Part shown: positions 12,701 through 27,700 of the stretch, piece after piece | Position numbering within the stretch: position 1 is the stretch's first letter | Layout: each line of letters begins with the position of its first letter | Assembly: GCF_050948215.1 (NCBI RefSeq) | Contig: NC_135157.1 | Span: 4,402,001-4,466,000 of the forward strand | Source: Halictus rubicundus | Taxonomy: Eukaryota; Arthropoda; Insecta; Hymenoptera; Halictidae | Reading direction: 5' to 3' | Length of the DNA: 64,000 nucleotides | The notes under the pieces: model-generated | Seen by the model: the letters and a program-made list of their open reading frames with translations, nothing else | What the model was told of the DNA's origin: nothing | The model's database searches: none | Made by a program: the position numbers and the translations under genes

Positions 12701-15700
12701 TCGAGAAGCGTAGATTCCACCTTTATCCGACCACCGGGTTTCATTCGGCCCGTCCCTACAGTCTCAACACGGTAAAATTTAATATTTATGGTGTGACATA
12801 TTTTCTAGTATTAAATTTATAGTGCTTGTGTCAATATCTCACACAATGAAATAAGAAATATTCATGCACGCAGCTGTTATTATTCTGTGCTTCTTCAATC
12901 TAGCTAGAGAGAACACCATAACCAATTTGATGTGTAGTGCATCGAGATTTGGCAGACGTTTTCGCAAACAGACCTCAGCCTCTCAATTTCTTGTATCGTT
13001 AGCAATTTCTTGATTGCAAGAGGGATGGACAAAAAACACATGAATCATATTCCACGATTTCGATTTATATTGAATTAGTTTCTACGATCAATTTGTCGAA
13101 AGAAATAGACAAGCCTAAGGTGATTTCTATTCGCGATCAACGAAGCGTTCAGTGCAGCATGTACTGTGCAATTTAGTGCATTTTTACTAAGACCTAAGGA
13201 AGTGTGTGTCTCCGATGTGACAGCCTAAGATTATTGTAATCCGTCAGACTTGTTTGAGACTGAGATAAAAAGAAGGCATTTCGAGTGACCAAGTTTTCTT
13301 CGAACGGGTGACAGCTGCTCTCCTTCGTTGATTGACATGAATCGATTCCAAGTATATACAATTTTTCTTTCCTTAATTATAGTTTCTGGTCTCTCGGATC
13401 GTTTCGGACATTCTTGTACTTTGAACGCCGAACAATTTTAACTCCAAAAATACCGTTTGTGCTCTTCTGTTCCAGTTTCTTTAACACTAGATTGCCGGAA
13501 CGAGTCAATTTGACTCATTTACGATTTTATTGCTATATATATAGAAAAACTTAAATAATTCTTTTTTAAAACATATGTTGGTTTTTAATAGAATTATGGA
13601 GGTAGGTATCTGATCACCCTCATTATCATACAATACCAAGAATATTGTCAGAGGGAATCACTAACTGACCAGGTACCTTCTTTTTCATCCGACAATCTAG
13701 TGTTAAACAATTTTAACACCGACAATGTCATTTCGAAGTTTCAAAAAATTTGCACATCTTCCTACGTAGACAAATCATTTTATTTGTAAATTATCAATCT
13801 GGATAATTTCATGAATATTTCTATGTTTTGAAATTTAACATTATTTCACACTTTTTGTTCGCCAAACACAATTTCAGCACAACCAAGGTCCCTGAAATCG
13901 CAAAAACTTCAGTGTGCCAACACATTAGACATTCCGGACGTATTAATCGTGTCCCCCTTAGGGCAGTAATTTCTCGGCTCGCGGTGAGGATCCCGATACG
14001 TTAAATTTTTTCTAGAATCATTACCGAGGCGCGACGTTACTGAACATAATAAATTTAAACGGTGAAATTCGGTGCATGCGTTTCGAAAGTTCCGTCGTCC
14101 CGAACCACTCGGACGGGGTCCATAGCTCTCTTAAGCCGCGTCCACACTAACGTTTCCAACATCCCGAGAGGCTTGCCGATCGTTGAAAAAGTGTGCCGCA
14201 ACCCAGATCCGACAACCATGCTTGATTTCACCGGGAATTGACTCGACGAACATCCTAATTCTATTCTCTTGGCGCTTCTTCCGCGTTCGAGGTGCTTCTA
14301 TAGTGGACCGTGGATCGGTTGACCGTTGCCGATCGCCGATCTATAGGGGTTTATAGGGACAGAGAAAGGAGACGAGTCCGGTTCGACCGGTTCGCCGTCA
14401 AAAGTGAAAATCTCGGCGCCGAATTGCGTGGGCTCGTCGACCGATCTTGATCGTTCCAGTTTCGTGACGGCACTTTTCCGCCGGCGACGGATGTCGGAGG
14501 AAAGCTACGACCGATCGATATCGTCCATCGGGAAATTCCGATTCAGCGATTTCACTTCGAGAATTTGCGGCGACTCTACATTGTAATCTACTCGCAAATA
14601 TTCGTCGATATCGTGCGGCGATAAATTTTGAGAAACGATTTTAACGATCTAATCGATTTCTAATGCGTTTTACTACTCTGGAATTTGGACTACTAGGATA
14701 AGGTACCCAATTACTGTCGGGGTGCCAATTACTGTGCCGATATTAATTATACTTCTCTTTAAAGCATAATGAATATTAAAAAAGAGATATATGACATATA
14801 TCATTAACCGATTTTAATGAAAGAAATGTAATTTCTCTTTTCTAATATTTATTATGCTTTAAAAATAAATACAATTAACATAGGCACAGTAATTTGCACC
14901 ACCCACAATAATTGGATCCCTCACCCAAAATTATTCGATCAAACAAATCAAATGTCTAAGGTTGCGGTTATTTAGTATGTATGTAATTTATAACGAACAA
15001 TCTCTCGCGTATTATTGGACAGAGCTTATAGAAAGAACAAAAGAATCCAGTGGGTAGGTCAAGGATCTTTTAATCAGCAATTATTTTTCTTCGAGTCATG
15101 CGTCGCTGAACTCCTCCATGATGCTTGATCGAAGGCCTTCGTGTTTTCCGGTGGATTTCCAAACTTTTCGTGACACATTCTTTTGTGTACACAGAATCGT
15201 TTATTTCCTTCGTATCAGCTTCGATCACTTCTCATTAGTGCACTACAGACTTTTATCTATTTTCATAGGTTGTTAAACAAACCTTTATTACGCCAACTAA
15301 AATAGTTCCGATGGTAAAACTAGAGTGGAAACACCATTAATATTTTTTAAAATGAAGCGGTTTATTGTACTTGATACATTTGCAAATACTATTAATGAAT
15401 AAACATTCACAGTCTATTTGTCGGGAATTTGCATTTAGAATTTTTTAGATGTGGGATTCGAGAAATTTTGTGCATCACAACTACTTTATACTGGAACGAA
15501 AAAACTCTTTGTACTCGAATGGCGATTGTGAGGCACCACTGCAAAGGTTTACCATGCCAAATTTTTAAATTTTGTTATGAGTGACAGTGGTACAATCACT
15601 CTTTCGTGTGTATAAAATATTTTATAAACAAACCCATATATATATAATCCCATATATACGATTTCTGGATTAGTTGAAATTTCTTGGTTTGAAAGTCAAC

Positions 15701-18700
15701 GTAACATGGCTTCCATTAAAAAAAGTAATAATATCCAGGTATACTGGAATATTCTTCTTACAATTTCATTACACGAGAATGGAATAAAAAACATATGACA
15801 CTTAAACATTGACCTAGTATTGTATTATGATACTAGACCTTATTCAATCGGGGTGGATTTAAACTAAAATCGAACTGTCAGCAGTACGATTATTCGATAT
15901 TAAATAAAGAAAATCGTTGCAATTTAACCCGGTGAAAGTAGTCGACCGGATGCAATTAAATTCGTAAATATTCCCTAACAATTGTTACCAGCTTTTACTT
16001 GATTGACCGAAAATAAGAATCGCACGAACGCAATAGATAAGAGGGGCTCTCATAGAAAGTGATGCCAGACCGTGTCCAGTTTATCATCGAAAGTTGCAGA
16101 AAAAGAAATAGATTCGCTTGGAGTAATTTCGATGGAAAGCGAGAGCAACCGTTCGGTCGTGTTGCTCGCGGTTTGATCACTCCTTCGACATGAATTATTC
16201 ATTGAAAACACGAACGGGCTGCAATTACTGTCTCGATTCGTATTTCTACACTGTGACAATCTCGTTGACGATCGAACATTCGCGAGTCGATCATCTGGGC
16301 TTGCTTAACCATCCCATCAACTAATTACTGGCTACTTTAAAAGGCAAATTTCAGGTTTTAATTCGACCATCTTCTTGTTTGCATCAACAGTGTCTCAATG
16401 CTTTGTCCAAAACGACTGCAAATCTTACTTGTATATTCAATTCATAATATGTGCAACAAATGACTGAATGCATGATTAGACCGCGGATCTTTATGCAAAC
16501 TAAAAATTGTCTGTATAAATTTCTTTCTTGTGTAATAATTTTATTAAGTCGAAATACATTCTTCATTTATTTTCATCTTTCCACTGTTCCAAATTTCATC
16601 TAGTCATATTTCTGCCATAAACGCATAAAATCTGCGGTGTATACATAATATACCCGTTATTATAGTTCGTTTCTCTTAGACAAAAAGAGTGATGGCTAAT
16701 TTATGAAATAATCAAGTATTTTAGGTTACCGTATAATAAATGCTTCAATTTAAGGAGACACAAATGAGCTAAAATTTCGCTTTCCTCGCTATTAGGTTCA
16801 GTAAACTAAAAAAAGTGTTTTATATTTCATCGGAATGTATAGTTGATGAATTCTCGGAGATTTTTGTACGCATAAAATTTCTGATTTGTACATTTAACGT
16901 AATGAATTGCATCGGCTACGTGTTTCGCAAATCAGATATTTTATGCCATAATACAGAAGAGCTTGCCGATATTTAGGGGTGCAAGCAATAAATCACACGG
17001 TGGTTCCTTTGGCGTCATTAATCTCTCGTGCGGCTTTTGCATGCGACGAGAAGACGATTATTATTCGTCGTGCATGCCGCACGAACTGTTATGAATGGAG
17101 GACGCGTCAGGCAATTACAACGCGTTATGGCAGCACCTCGGACAATGAAATTGTCCTCTTAATCCGCGGAACGTTTACTTTTGTAACGCGTGTCCTTGCC
17201 TGTTCCCCCGAGTCGTGCAATTATTCCTGACCGTGTTAGAATTTAACTCGCTTCCAATTTGTCTACAAGAAGTACGATCTGATAAACTCGGTGTACAATA
17301 TCAATCAATCATTTTCCATCAATTATTCATTAGGAAAAGAGACTTCTGCGAAGCGTACATTTACTCTAAAATGTTAAGTATGGGCAACAGAGAAAATAAT
17401 ATTTCATGTCGATGTAGAATAAATTAGTAATATTCCAAGATTTTTATATCTCCATTTTAGCACAGATATACATTCAATATTACATTAAATAAAGCTGGTA
17501 ATTTATATTCCTTGGATCATTGAGCACATGTCGATAACTTGCACACAATTTTGAAACTGCTATGAACTGTTATTTTCACTGTACACACGAGAAATAATCT
17601 TGTTCGTCATTATGAAAATCGACAATGCCGTAAAATTGCAAAAGGGTAATCAAAGAACACATTAAATTTCTGTGCCCAACAGTTTACGCAATAAAATTGC
17701 AAAATGAAGCAAGTAAGGTACAAAGTACCTAATCTTCGTGATATTATTACCTTCATTGTTTTCTCCCGTTTCCCGACAAGCGGTCCGACCTGTTAAATCA
17801 TATTTCGCGGGCTGTAACTTTCAATAATTTGCAAGATTATATCGATTACGTCGATAATGCACATACAGGTTTAAAACCACTACTACGACCCCTAACTTGC
17901 TAAATTTTATTTTCACTACACGTTCGGTCAACAAGGTGCATGAGAAACAATCTTGTCCGTCATTACTAAAAATGAAAGTACTGTAAAATTGTAATGATCA
18001 AAGAATACGACATCCCATGTGGAACACCTTACGCAATAAATTTTCAAAACGAAGCAAGCAATGTACAAACTAATCTTCGTGCTATTGTTACCCTCATTGT
18101 TTTCTCTCGTTTCCCGGCAAACGGTCCGACCTGTTAAATCACTATTTCGCGGGCTGTAACTGTCAATAATTTGCGAGATTAGTGAGCCGTTGGAGAAACC
18201 AGGCTCCCGCTTGGTTCCTTCGAAATTTATGGTTCGTTCCCGGACGATTCTCTATCGAGTCGTTTCCGGTTCGTTAAATCGTCCGGAAGAAAGCCGCCGC
18301 GCCGGCTCGATGAAATTTCCACGAAGCTAAAAATCCTCGAGACGGATCGACGGATCGATTCCTTTCGGCGACCCCGTTCTCACTCATAAATCGTCTGGAC
18401 GTTCCATCCTGAATCGTTTTGGCGGACTGTCGATTTCTTTTTCGCGAAACGGCTGTTGTAACTTCGCCTATTACCGGGACGCTGTTCATAATTCATAAGA
18501 GAGCAAACGAAGCAAACCGGTGCGGTGCGGTGGCACTATAACTCGATCGCCATAAATATCATTCCGGAATACGGAGTTCTACATTGCGTGAAAGTTCCGT
18601 CGTAATTCTAATTATTCAATGACCGTTGACATTTCAATACCCGCGAAATTCTTACCCGCGTATTATCAGCTAAATCAAATTTGATCAATTAACGCCCGCG

Positions 18701-21700
18701 GGTTAATGAGAGTGTTTACGTAAAATTCAAGTAAACACGTTTTCTTGTATTCTCTAATAATTTACAATTTCATGTTCGTTGACGTTGACGGATTATTTTC
18801 ATTCATTTCTACCTGTGGAAACTCGAGTCATTTATTTACTGCGATGTACAAATTACCTTTTATTTCGAAATAAGAAAATCGCTATCCCCTCTTCTTCTTT
18901 TTCATCCGAAATACGACGAAATTCATCCGAAATACGCCTTGTATCAAAAGAAAACTGTAGTGAAATATCTACGTGGGTCAGAAATGACTCCGGCATAGGC
19001 CTAGAACTCGCAGGAGTCCGAGAGTTAATCATTTGGTCGTGGATTGGCGGTGTAATGACTAATTTTAATCATAAGGTCGGATTCTCTACATCTTTTTAAT
19101 TTCCTATGGTTGTTTTCACTATTTTGAATTATGCTATGAATAGATCTTCCGTGTGGAACAGTTTGGATTATTTTATAAAAATATCAAGTTTATATTCAGC
19201 CAGATTTTTAGCAGGTTTTACCAAAATATATGCTCCAAGGAATAAATGTGTTAAATAAATTTCCGATAAATGCATTTTTACAATCACAATAATTGTAAAG
19301 TAAAGAATGTAGAACCCGTCATTTTTACGGGCCCGTATGTCTAGTGTTAAAATAGGTGTGCTGCGCGCGACATAGTGATAACAGTTAGACAGATTTATAC
19401 GCATCGTGTAAATGGTCTCCCAATTGGCACATTCGATTGTTACGTGCCCATTCTTTCGATCTTGCCCGTTTCAATGTACCCTCGAGAACGATACAGTACG
19501 GTGAACACCGATGGAGAAACGGTGTTCGTGACTAAGCAACGATTCGTACTGTTTGTCGGGATCGGTCTACACCTGTCTCGTCCTAGATCTTTTGGATTTT
19601 TTCCACGTCAATCTCTCATTTCGATCGCGTCGCTCGAACAATCGTACGCTTAACCACGTCAGCCTTATGATCTTTATTTCGATACCTCGCTAATAATTCA
19701 CTGGAAAAGGACCCTACGTCCATTCTCGTAGTTAAATTTTTCATTTCCACAATGGCAGTTTCATCGAACGAAAAACAAATTTCGATGTCCGCTGTTTCTA
19801 GAAACATTTTCAAAACGACAATAGCATGTCAGTCCACAATCTATTTACAATTATACAGTTTTAAATTTTTCATTTCCATAAGGAAAGTTTCAACAGACCA
19901 AAAATAATTAAATCACATATTTATTTCGTTGTGTTTCGAAGTCCACTGTTTCCCCGAAACATTTTCGAAATTGTAAGAGCATAAAGATCCACAGTCCAGT
20001 TACAATTATGCATTTTTCATCGAACTTTTCAGTGTTTATAGCATTACACTTTGGCGAATACAAAATGAATAATTTATATTTCTTTCAGATTCAGTTTCAA
20101 ATCTTTATTACGACTTGGACTCGTTCGTAATTAGCATCGTAGTTTGCGTGCGAATAGAAATCGTATAATCAATTTTTTCACTAATGAAGAGTTCAAGATG
20201 TGATTATCGTGGATGAAACTGAATCTTTTATTAGATCGTGATTTTTATGGTTGTAACTGTTTCGTATCTACGTATAATTGTGAAAACTTGAAAGAAAAAA
20301 TGACGAGGTTCTAATACAGATATTTCATTGATTGTAGAGCCTTTAAATGGTTACCGTTTGACGACTGTTCGCACGAAAATGATTTCGCAACATGAGTCAA
20401 TGTCCAAACAGCCAGCTATCTAAATCATCGTCGTCGCAGGAAATCAGTTGTCCACCGTATTGCACAACGAAAATTATTAGTCGCATGCTATGCTGATGGA
20501 CGCAAAACGGTCAGGCTAATCATCATTACGCGAAACACAATATCTTCCCGATCAATGACTCTTGAGAAGACAGTCGAGAGTAAGAGTAATTATAAATCAT
20601 CGTTTTAAGAAAGCATAACTGTTTATTGGAGCAGGATCTATTTACTTGAATTTTATATCGCTAAATATATTATTTAGAGGTAACTAGACTAGAAGTGAGA
20701 TATTCTACAGAAAACAGAATTCATTTTTATAACAATCAATTCAGTTTTACAATACTAAACCTGTCGTTCGAAATACTTTGTTTCTAACATCTTTAATATA
20801 CAATCATCATAATTCATCTTTATTGAAATAATTCATCGTTATTCAGACTAAATAAAAAAGGTAATATAAGTAAATAATTGCGAGCTAAATATAGAGTCTT
20901 TCAATGAAAAGATACCGTGTTTTCTCGATATATGTCCACAACACCGGTCTAGCCAGGGACATATATCGGCCAGGAGACTATTCTTTGACCCAGGCCGAAC
21001 GTAGAAAAGGACGGTTCTATACGGACGGTACATAGTTCTGAGACTTTTATCGGCTAGGCATTTGGGACATATATAGAGTAAACACTGTACTTAGAATCAG
21101 TCTCGTGCATACTCCAGTACTGGCAGAATTTAGATAAAAAGAAATCGTACTTCTAGTAACAAAATAATGAAATAATTGTTATTAAGATCTGTAAAACTCA
21201 AAAATACCAGCGAGTAACAGTCAGACTTCGGATTTGATATATTTATTAATCAAAATAAGTAGATCAAATACAAAACAGTGAAAACGCGTAGAGACTTTAA
21301 AAATACTGTATTATTTTTAACTCATTAAGAGCATTAAGAAAATAAATAAATGTCTGTGTAGCTTCTGTACGTTGCAACTAATGCAGTCAACGTTTTTTTT
21401 TTTTGCACAAAAGCCCGCAGTCTAGTAATAACAAATGGTCGCACTTCGAGCATCGAGAGCCGGCAACTTGAAGTTCTGATCGGAAAGAATAAAGTCACAG
21501 ATTACTTTACCGTGAAATCGAGAAATTTGCTCTCGGTTCGCGGTTTGCCAAGCGGAGGTCGCCAACAACAGAACCCGACAGAACGTCCCCATTTGCTTTG
21601 CTAATTCCCTCGATCGAGATAATCGTGGCCGAAGAACTCGCGGGACTCGAAAGTAAAAGCGCAGCGAGGTGCGCGAAACGTTGCGCAAAACGAGCCGCGA

Positions 21701-24700
21701 ACAAATTTCGGACGCCCCCGATTTCCAGTGGGAAATATTCAAAAAATAACTATTTATCTTGCCACAAAGCGACAAAATCCCTCCCAACTTCTTCCTGTCC
21801 GAAATCACGTCAGCATGGTATCGTTCAAATAAAAGAAAATCAAAATGACATGCAAATTAAACTAAAACCATATTTGTTCGACTAGGAATTATGCACAACC
21901 TGATTTAATTCAGCTTGGTTCCCATTCACCAAACATGATACTAAAAATATCAAATATTAATACTGAGGTCTCCTAAAACGATCTGTTGGATCGAGACTTC
22001 AGTTGAGTTTCATTTGATCACGAGTGAATCAGTTTCAAGCTGTTTTAAAAATTTTAATAATCGTGGAATAAAGAATTTGAAATGGATCATTATTGTCATT
22101 ATGATTACTCTGTTAGTTTTGGTGTTAGCCGATTTTCCTGGGAACACATTTCTGAATTGAATTTATACAAAAATCCATTGCTGAGCTTAGAGAATGATGA
22201 GTTAAAAATAATAAATGCTATTACAAATCAAGTATGTCAAGGGGCCAATCCATCAAGTTTAAATTATCTTTACAATATCACTGCATTAATTGACACGGCC
22301 ACTGCTCGTTGCATTGCCAAGCCCACGTACCATAAACGCAACCGTATTGTGAACGAGGTTTCGAACGTCAAATCGCCGCGAGCAGGAAGCCCCGCCGGGA
22401 TTAGCATACAAATAAATTTTATGATTGTGTAGAAAAGAAGCGTTAGAAATCCTTTCAAGGTCTGACTTTCTAATTCCTCTCGAGTTTTCGTCGTTCGTTA
22501 CGTTCGTTGGTTGTAATGCGCCGGTTTGCGCGCAAGCGAACTGGTTCGCAGTGAAATATGTCCTTAAGCTGTGTTACTATGATGACGTAGGGCACACACA
22601 AAGTACACACACAAGGGGTCGAAATAGACGTCACACGGGATTTAATGGCACGCGAGCCGGTTTCAAAGCGAAAAATTGGCAAAGGTTGCGTCTATCCGAC
22701 CGAAGATTGCAGCAATTTCGTTTTTTCTTGATTAAACTCGTAACTTCGCCTTAGCATGGCAGAACATTAACTCACTATTAAAGAACACCTGCGTGTGAGT
22801 CGTACAGAAATTCGTTTCCCTCCAAATGGTATTATTTCACACTATAAATTTGAATAATTAAGAAACCACTTTATCTTCAGTCATCCATAAGGTGCCCGGT
22901 GCCTCGTTCACTAACAAAAAGTTTGCGATCATTTATAGTAATAACCAGACTGCGTACTTTATAGATTTATGATAAAGATACATTAGGGAAATACAAAACA
23001 GTAAAATCTTGAAACAAATTTAAAAATATCCTTATATTATTTTCAATATATTGAAAAAATTTCTCAAAAGAAGAAATAAATTTCTATTGAATCCCTGTTC
23101 CATACAATCGATGCAGAATATTTTTATTTTACACGAAAGATCGTAGTCTAATGACCACATTTTAAACGCAAGAAATTACAAAAATATTATAATCTACTAT
23201 TGTATGGCAATAGTAACTGCAACTGTATAAAAACCCAAATATTCATTCATATTCTTTTGATTAGAAGAACGCCGTTTTAGAAAATTAAATATTAACAAAA
23301 ATGATCATGTAATCCTAAATGTAGATTACTACTCAAGTTGGTCTCAAATTTGCCCTACCAAAATCATTAGCATAACTATCCAGTAATTAAAATAGGAATG
23401 TACATTAATATCTGGTATGGCAAGCGATCCATTTTTTCCTACAGAAAATTTTTATTTACCACAAAAATGTCTCGCGAAACATGAGCCATAGTTCAACCAG
23501 TAATGCCACATTCAAGAGTCATTAAGAGGCCGGCACGAATGACGCACATTCTCCGCCAGCGACATTTATGAGACGACTGGTCCACGTAGATCGTATCGGA
23601 CCTCGATGCCTTCAATCGCGCCGCGCGCCGTCGTTAATCGCCAACAAACGTCAAACGATCACAATTAGTAGTGTGCCTAGTATCGTATAATAAACTGGTT
23701 GTTATTTTGTTTACAGCAAGAGCCGAAGCAGGAATTGGACGCCAGCAACGGCAGCAGCAACGGCGGAAGACCGAGATTCGTTCCTGTTACGGCGCTCGAA
23801 GATGTGCAAGCTGTCCGATGCGCAGAATTCCACCCCCATGGGAAACTTTATGCTGTGGGATCGAACTCGAAGACGCTCAGAATATGCTCGTATCCGAAAC
23901 TCCATGATGTCAGGTAAATCGAGATTTATTTTAATGTTTATGGAAAATGATCGAATTGAAACTGTTAGTGCAAAGACCTGGTGAATCCAGCATTTGAAAA
24001 TCGTACAATTCTTGCCCCATACCAAGAATATATCAGGAATGTAGAAAATGTATAATACAGTGTTTACTTTATATATGTCCCAAATGCCTAGCCGATAAAA
24101 GTCCCAGAACTATCCCCACTGCCGCGAGGTATACCCCGTGAGGGACCATGAACCGAGGCCTCTAAAGCTACGCTGTCCTTTTCTAGGTTCGGCGTGGAAC
24201 AAAGAATAGTATCTCCTAGCCGATATATGTCCCTGACCTGACCCGTGTTTGTAGAAATATATCGAGTAAACACTGTACTTCAACAAGTAGAATTTCACTG
24301 CAAAATTTATTCGTCTGGTTTTTATATCAAGGTGCCACTTGACACTTGGTAATTACAAGTGCCACTTGTATAAGTTAACTATTGAAACAAGCTCTCAATT
24401 GAAATTGAAACTGCCTTTTTTAAAAAATGCTAAAAAGGTTCCTAAAGTTTTACCTAGGTGGGCTAAATTGTAAACTCTAAAATATTTGACGGGCTGAAAA
24501 AAAAAACAAAAAAGGTAGAAAGTTAGGAAAGATAATGGAAACATCTATACTAATTTTTTAACACAATTGCTCTTTTTATTACAAACTGTTTATTAACACA
24601 TTTCAAAAATATAATTCGCGGGCCGCAATTTGGGAACCCCTGGTCTAGGATTAAGTGGAATCGGCAGGTTATAGACAGACAGCTTAGCTGACATTCGATT

Positions 24701-27700
24701 TTCTACAAAACAAAGTCTCGGACAAGAAAATTTTATTTTACATTTTCTACTTAGTTTTTCGTGTAGATTCGCCTACTTTCCAGCTGTGCTAATAAATTGA
24801 AAACGTTATCTACACGTAGGCATATTTAAAACAATTTGAATAGACTTTCGTGTAAATCAAATTGAACTGTGATTTCACTTATCGTCATCTTCCAATTACA
24901 ACCCTTATTATAAATTGTAATAACATCATTGTATTTTATTGTACTATCATAAAACATTGATGAACATCAAATAATAATGTCCAGTAAACAATTAAGGCAC
25001 ATTCACTTGTATTTGTTAATTGTTTTACTGCATCCATTGCTTTTTGTTAATTGTTCCATATTTAATATTTTACTGCTTCTTCAGAACTCTATTCTCTCTT
25101 GTTACTGCCCATTTGATATTCTTTATTACCCTGTTCCTTTTTATTTAGTCTTTCATGTGAATACTTTTGACCAACTTTCTACCCAAGGCTATTCTCTCAC
25201 AGGAGAATTCCTGTATTTCATTATATATTCATTGTTCACATTTATTGTAGTACTGATTCGAATAGTGTCTAGTAGATATTATTTACATATCTGTTCCGAC
25301 AGTTTTTATTGCTCACGCTGTACTCAGCAATACTCTTCACCGTTACAATTTATCGTACATCCATTAGTCGACGTTCTTTCCATTCCATTTACCAACGTTT
25401 ATTAACGAATAAAATCCGTTCCATATTTTGTGGATTATAATTCGTCCGATTCGCTCGTGTACTATTTATAATTTATAATTTCTCGACCATGTAACGCTGA
25501 AACAGTCTCCACGGCGCAGCGGCTTTCCGCGTTTTGATCTGGGTTATCCTGACGGAAACACATGAAAGCGTGTCTTAGCGTGGCTGGAAAGAGTTTTTAG
25601 CGATTCCCATCAGTGATCTGCGCGAAAGGAACTGCCAGAAAATTGTAGACTGTGCTCACGGTTTAATTCGATCACCGTGCGACGCGTGATAGATTGATTC
25701 CGGAACGATTGATAAATGTAACGATACCGGATTTCTACGCCTACTTTGTTAGATTCTAGAAATCAGTTCCACTTCAAAAGTCTTTCTTACTCTCTTCCAA
25801 AATTTCGTTTATTTTTGCGGATCGATATTTCGGTCAGAGGGGTGCACTCGCCCGTGACCACATTCGTGTGTTTTTTCATGGAATCGAAAATTGGAAACGG
25901 AGTATATAAAAAGAGTTAGATTTACTTTTAACAGAATGTTGAATGTCAACCCCAAAAATTCCTACAAAATCGTAGTTAAAATTTATCGTAATAGGTGTTG
26001 ATGAGATTTCATTTTTTTTTTTAACTTGGTGCAAATATCTTTTGCCAATAAAGTCACCTCATGCCCGCTTATACCACCCGTTCGGAGACTCCCTATATTG
26101 TAAAAATGACATGAGTTTGTCCAGACTTTCAGCTATTTTTTGATATTATATGTGTTTGAATTAGAGGAAATTTATTCAGTCATTTACGAATGATTCCAGG
26201 CGAAATTTCGTCCATTCTTCACCAATGGTGTACTCGTCGAAGCAAAAGTTCTGTTAGCGTTTTTATTAGGAAGGATTGGTAGTGAATCGAGAAAGTATTG
26301 GCACGCTGCTGATCTATTTAATGACTGAAGATGTTGCACTGTCACGATACAAGAAAAACAATAGGAAGTTAAATTATGAATGTCATAAGATGCTGTAACA
26401 CTGTTGTGGATGCAAGTAACAGGGAATGCATATTGCATTGCTATTTAGTTTCAGTGCATTGTTACGCATGTGTAAACATGTGTGCATATATTTATTTTAT
26501 TGCGTTTATTATAATTAGACTGCGGATTTTGTGAATTCGTGGCTACAAGGAGTAAATTTAAAGCAATGCATAGAACAACAAAATTTAAGGACATCAGTGT
26601 ATCAGTCCCAGCTTATCGAAATTATTATAGGAAAAATAAAATATCTATTTAGCTTTTGTTTTTTGCAATTGAGGCAAACCACTTTTATTTTGCATGAAGA
26701 TCCACAGTCTAGAAGTTATAACTAACAGACAATTGGTGGAATTAAAATTTAAATAAAAATGGATGGAATATTAGCAAAAAATCTCTTGTGCAACTCTTGG
26801 GTTAAGGCTAAACTTTACTTCAGGAAACCAGAAATTTTTAACTTTTTTATGTAATCTTGTAGATTTTGGCGAGAAAATTCTGAGAATCCAAGTTTCAATC
26901 CTAGGAGATCAGTAGTTCGAAAGATATGCGTGTGTAAAGATGTGCGATTTTCAGCGTTTTTGACAGATAAGGGCGTCGCCATATTGGTATGTACTCTGAT
27001 ATCGTCCAATGAGCGGATCCGCGAGGTTAGTCGGGATTACCTGTCAAACGTAAGCCCTTACCTGTGAAAAGCTAACATTAATACTTGATTTTTCAGAATT
27101 TTCTCGCCAAAATCTGCAGGATTACATTAAAAAAGTTAAAAATTTCTGGTTTCCTGAGGTAAAGTTTAACCAGGGTTAATATTAATACCATGTCCATCGA
27201 AGATAAATAGTACGATAAATTATAACTAACTTGTTATATTACTTTTATGTACTTCACACATTAAATGATTCTAAAAGGTCGTGCCCAATTGGAAAATGAA
27301 ACAGAAGCTGTTACATTTCAAAATAACAATTTCATTAATTTAAAAATGTTATGTTATCTTGCAATGAAAGTCTTGAGGTCTCTGAAAATCAGGCACGAAC
27401 TTGTGTAATCATCCAATACATAGGTCTCACGCCTGTGGCCGGAAACAATTTTTACAAAATCAATGGAAAATTCGTCAGCTTATTTTCGACACCGTTACCT
27501 CGATCATTTCTCGGAGCTGACGCGCCGATGTCCTTCGGAGAAAGCTTTGGGTTCGTCGAATCGTCTGTTTTCTCACTTTGTTATTTCAGTTTCCCCTCGA
27601 CGATACGATATGGAACTGTGCAAATATAAAGAAAGTTGATCGTACACCGCCTGGTTCTGTTGCGTGCTATCCGAATCTCGATTTTAATCGTCCCGCAATA

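Larger units (their letters stand above)
6768..23716 (+). other. Wdr47 intron 1 (about 17 kb)
   Basis: Bounded by the first coding exon and the TTTACAG acceptor at 23716. Mostly AT-rich. GC/CpG-rich islands at about 10.86-11.15, 12.1-12.7, 14.1-14.6, 18.18-18.57, 21.5-21.75 and 23.55-23.65 kb are candidate regulatory DNA. It also holds direct duplications and several MITEs listed separately. Stretches 6.8-10.3, 15.6-16.4, 16.7-17.5 and 18.6-20.9 kb hold nothing else I can recognise. No convincing exon was found; open frames there are short and without family motifs. Confidence 0.8.

Noticed and set aside
22082..22432. 116-aa + strand frame in intron 1
   Set aside because: It starts with a good ATG, but there is no motif, the composition is mixed, and it overlaps a GC-content transition. 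Considered chance.
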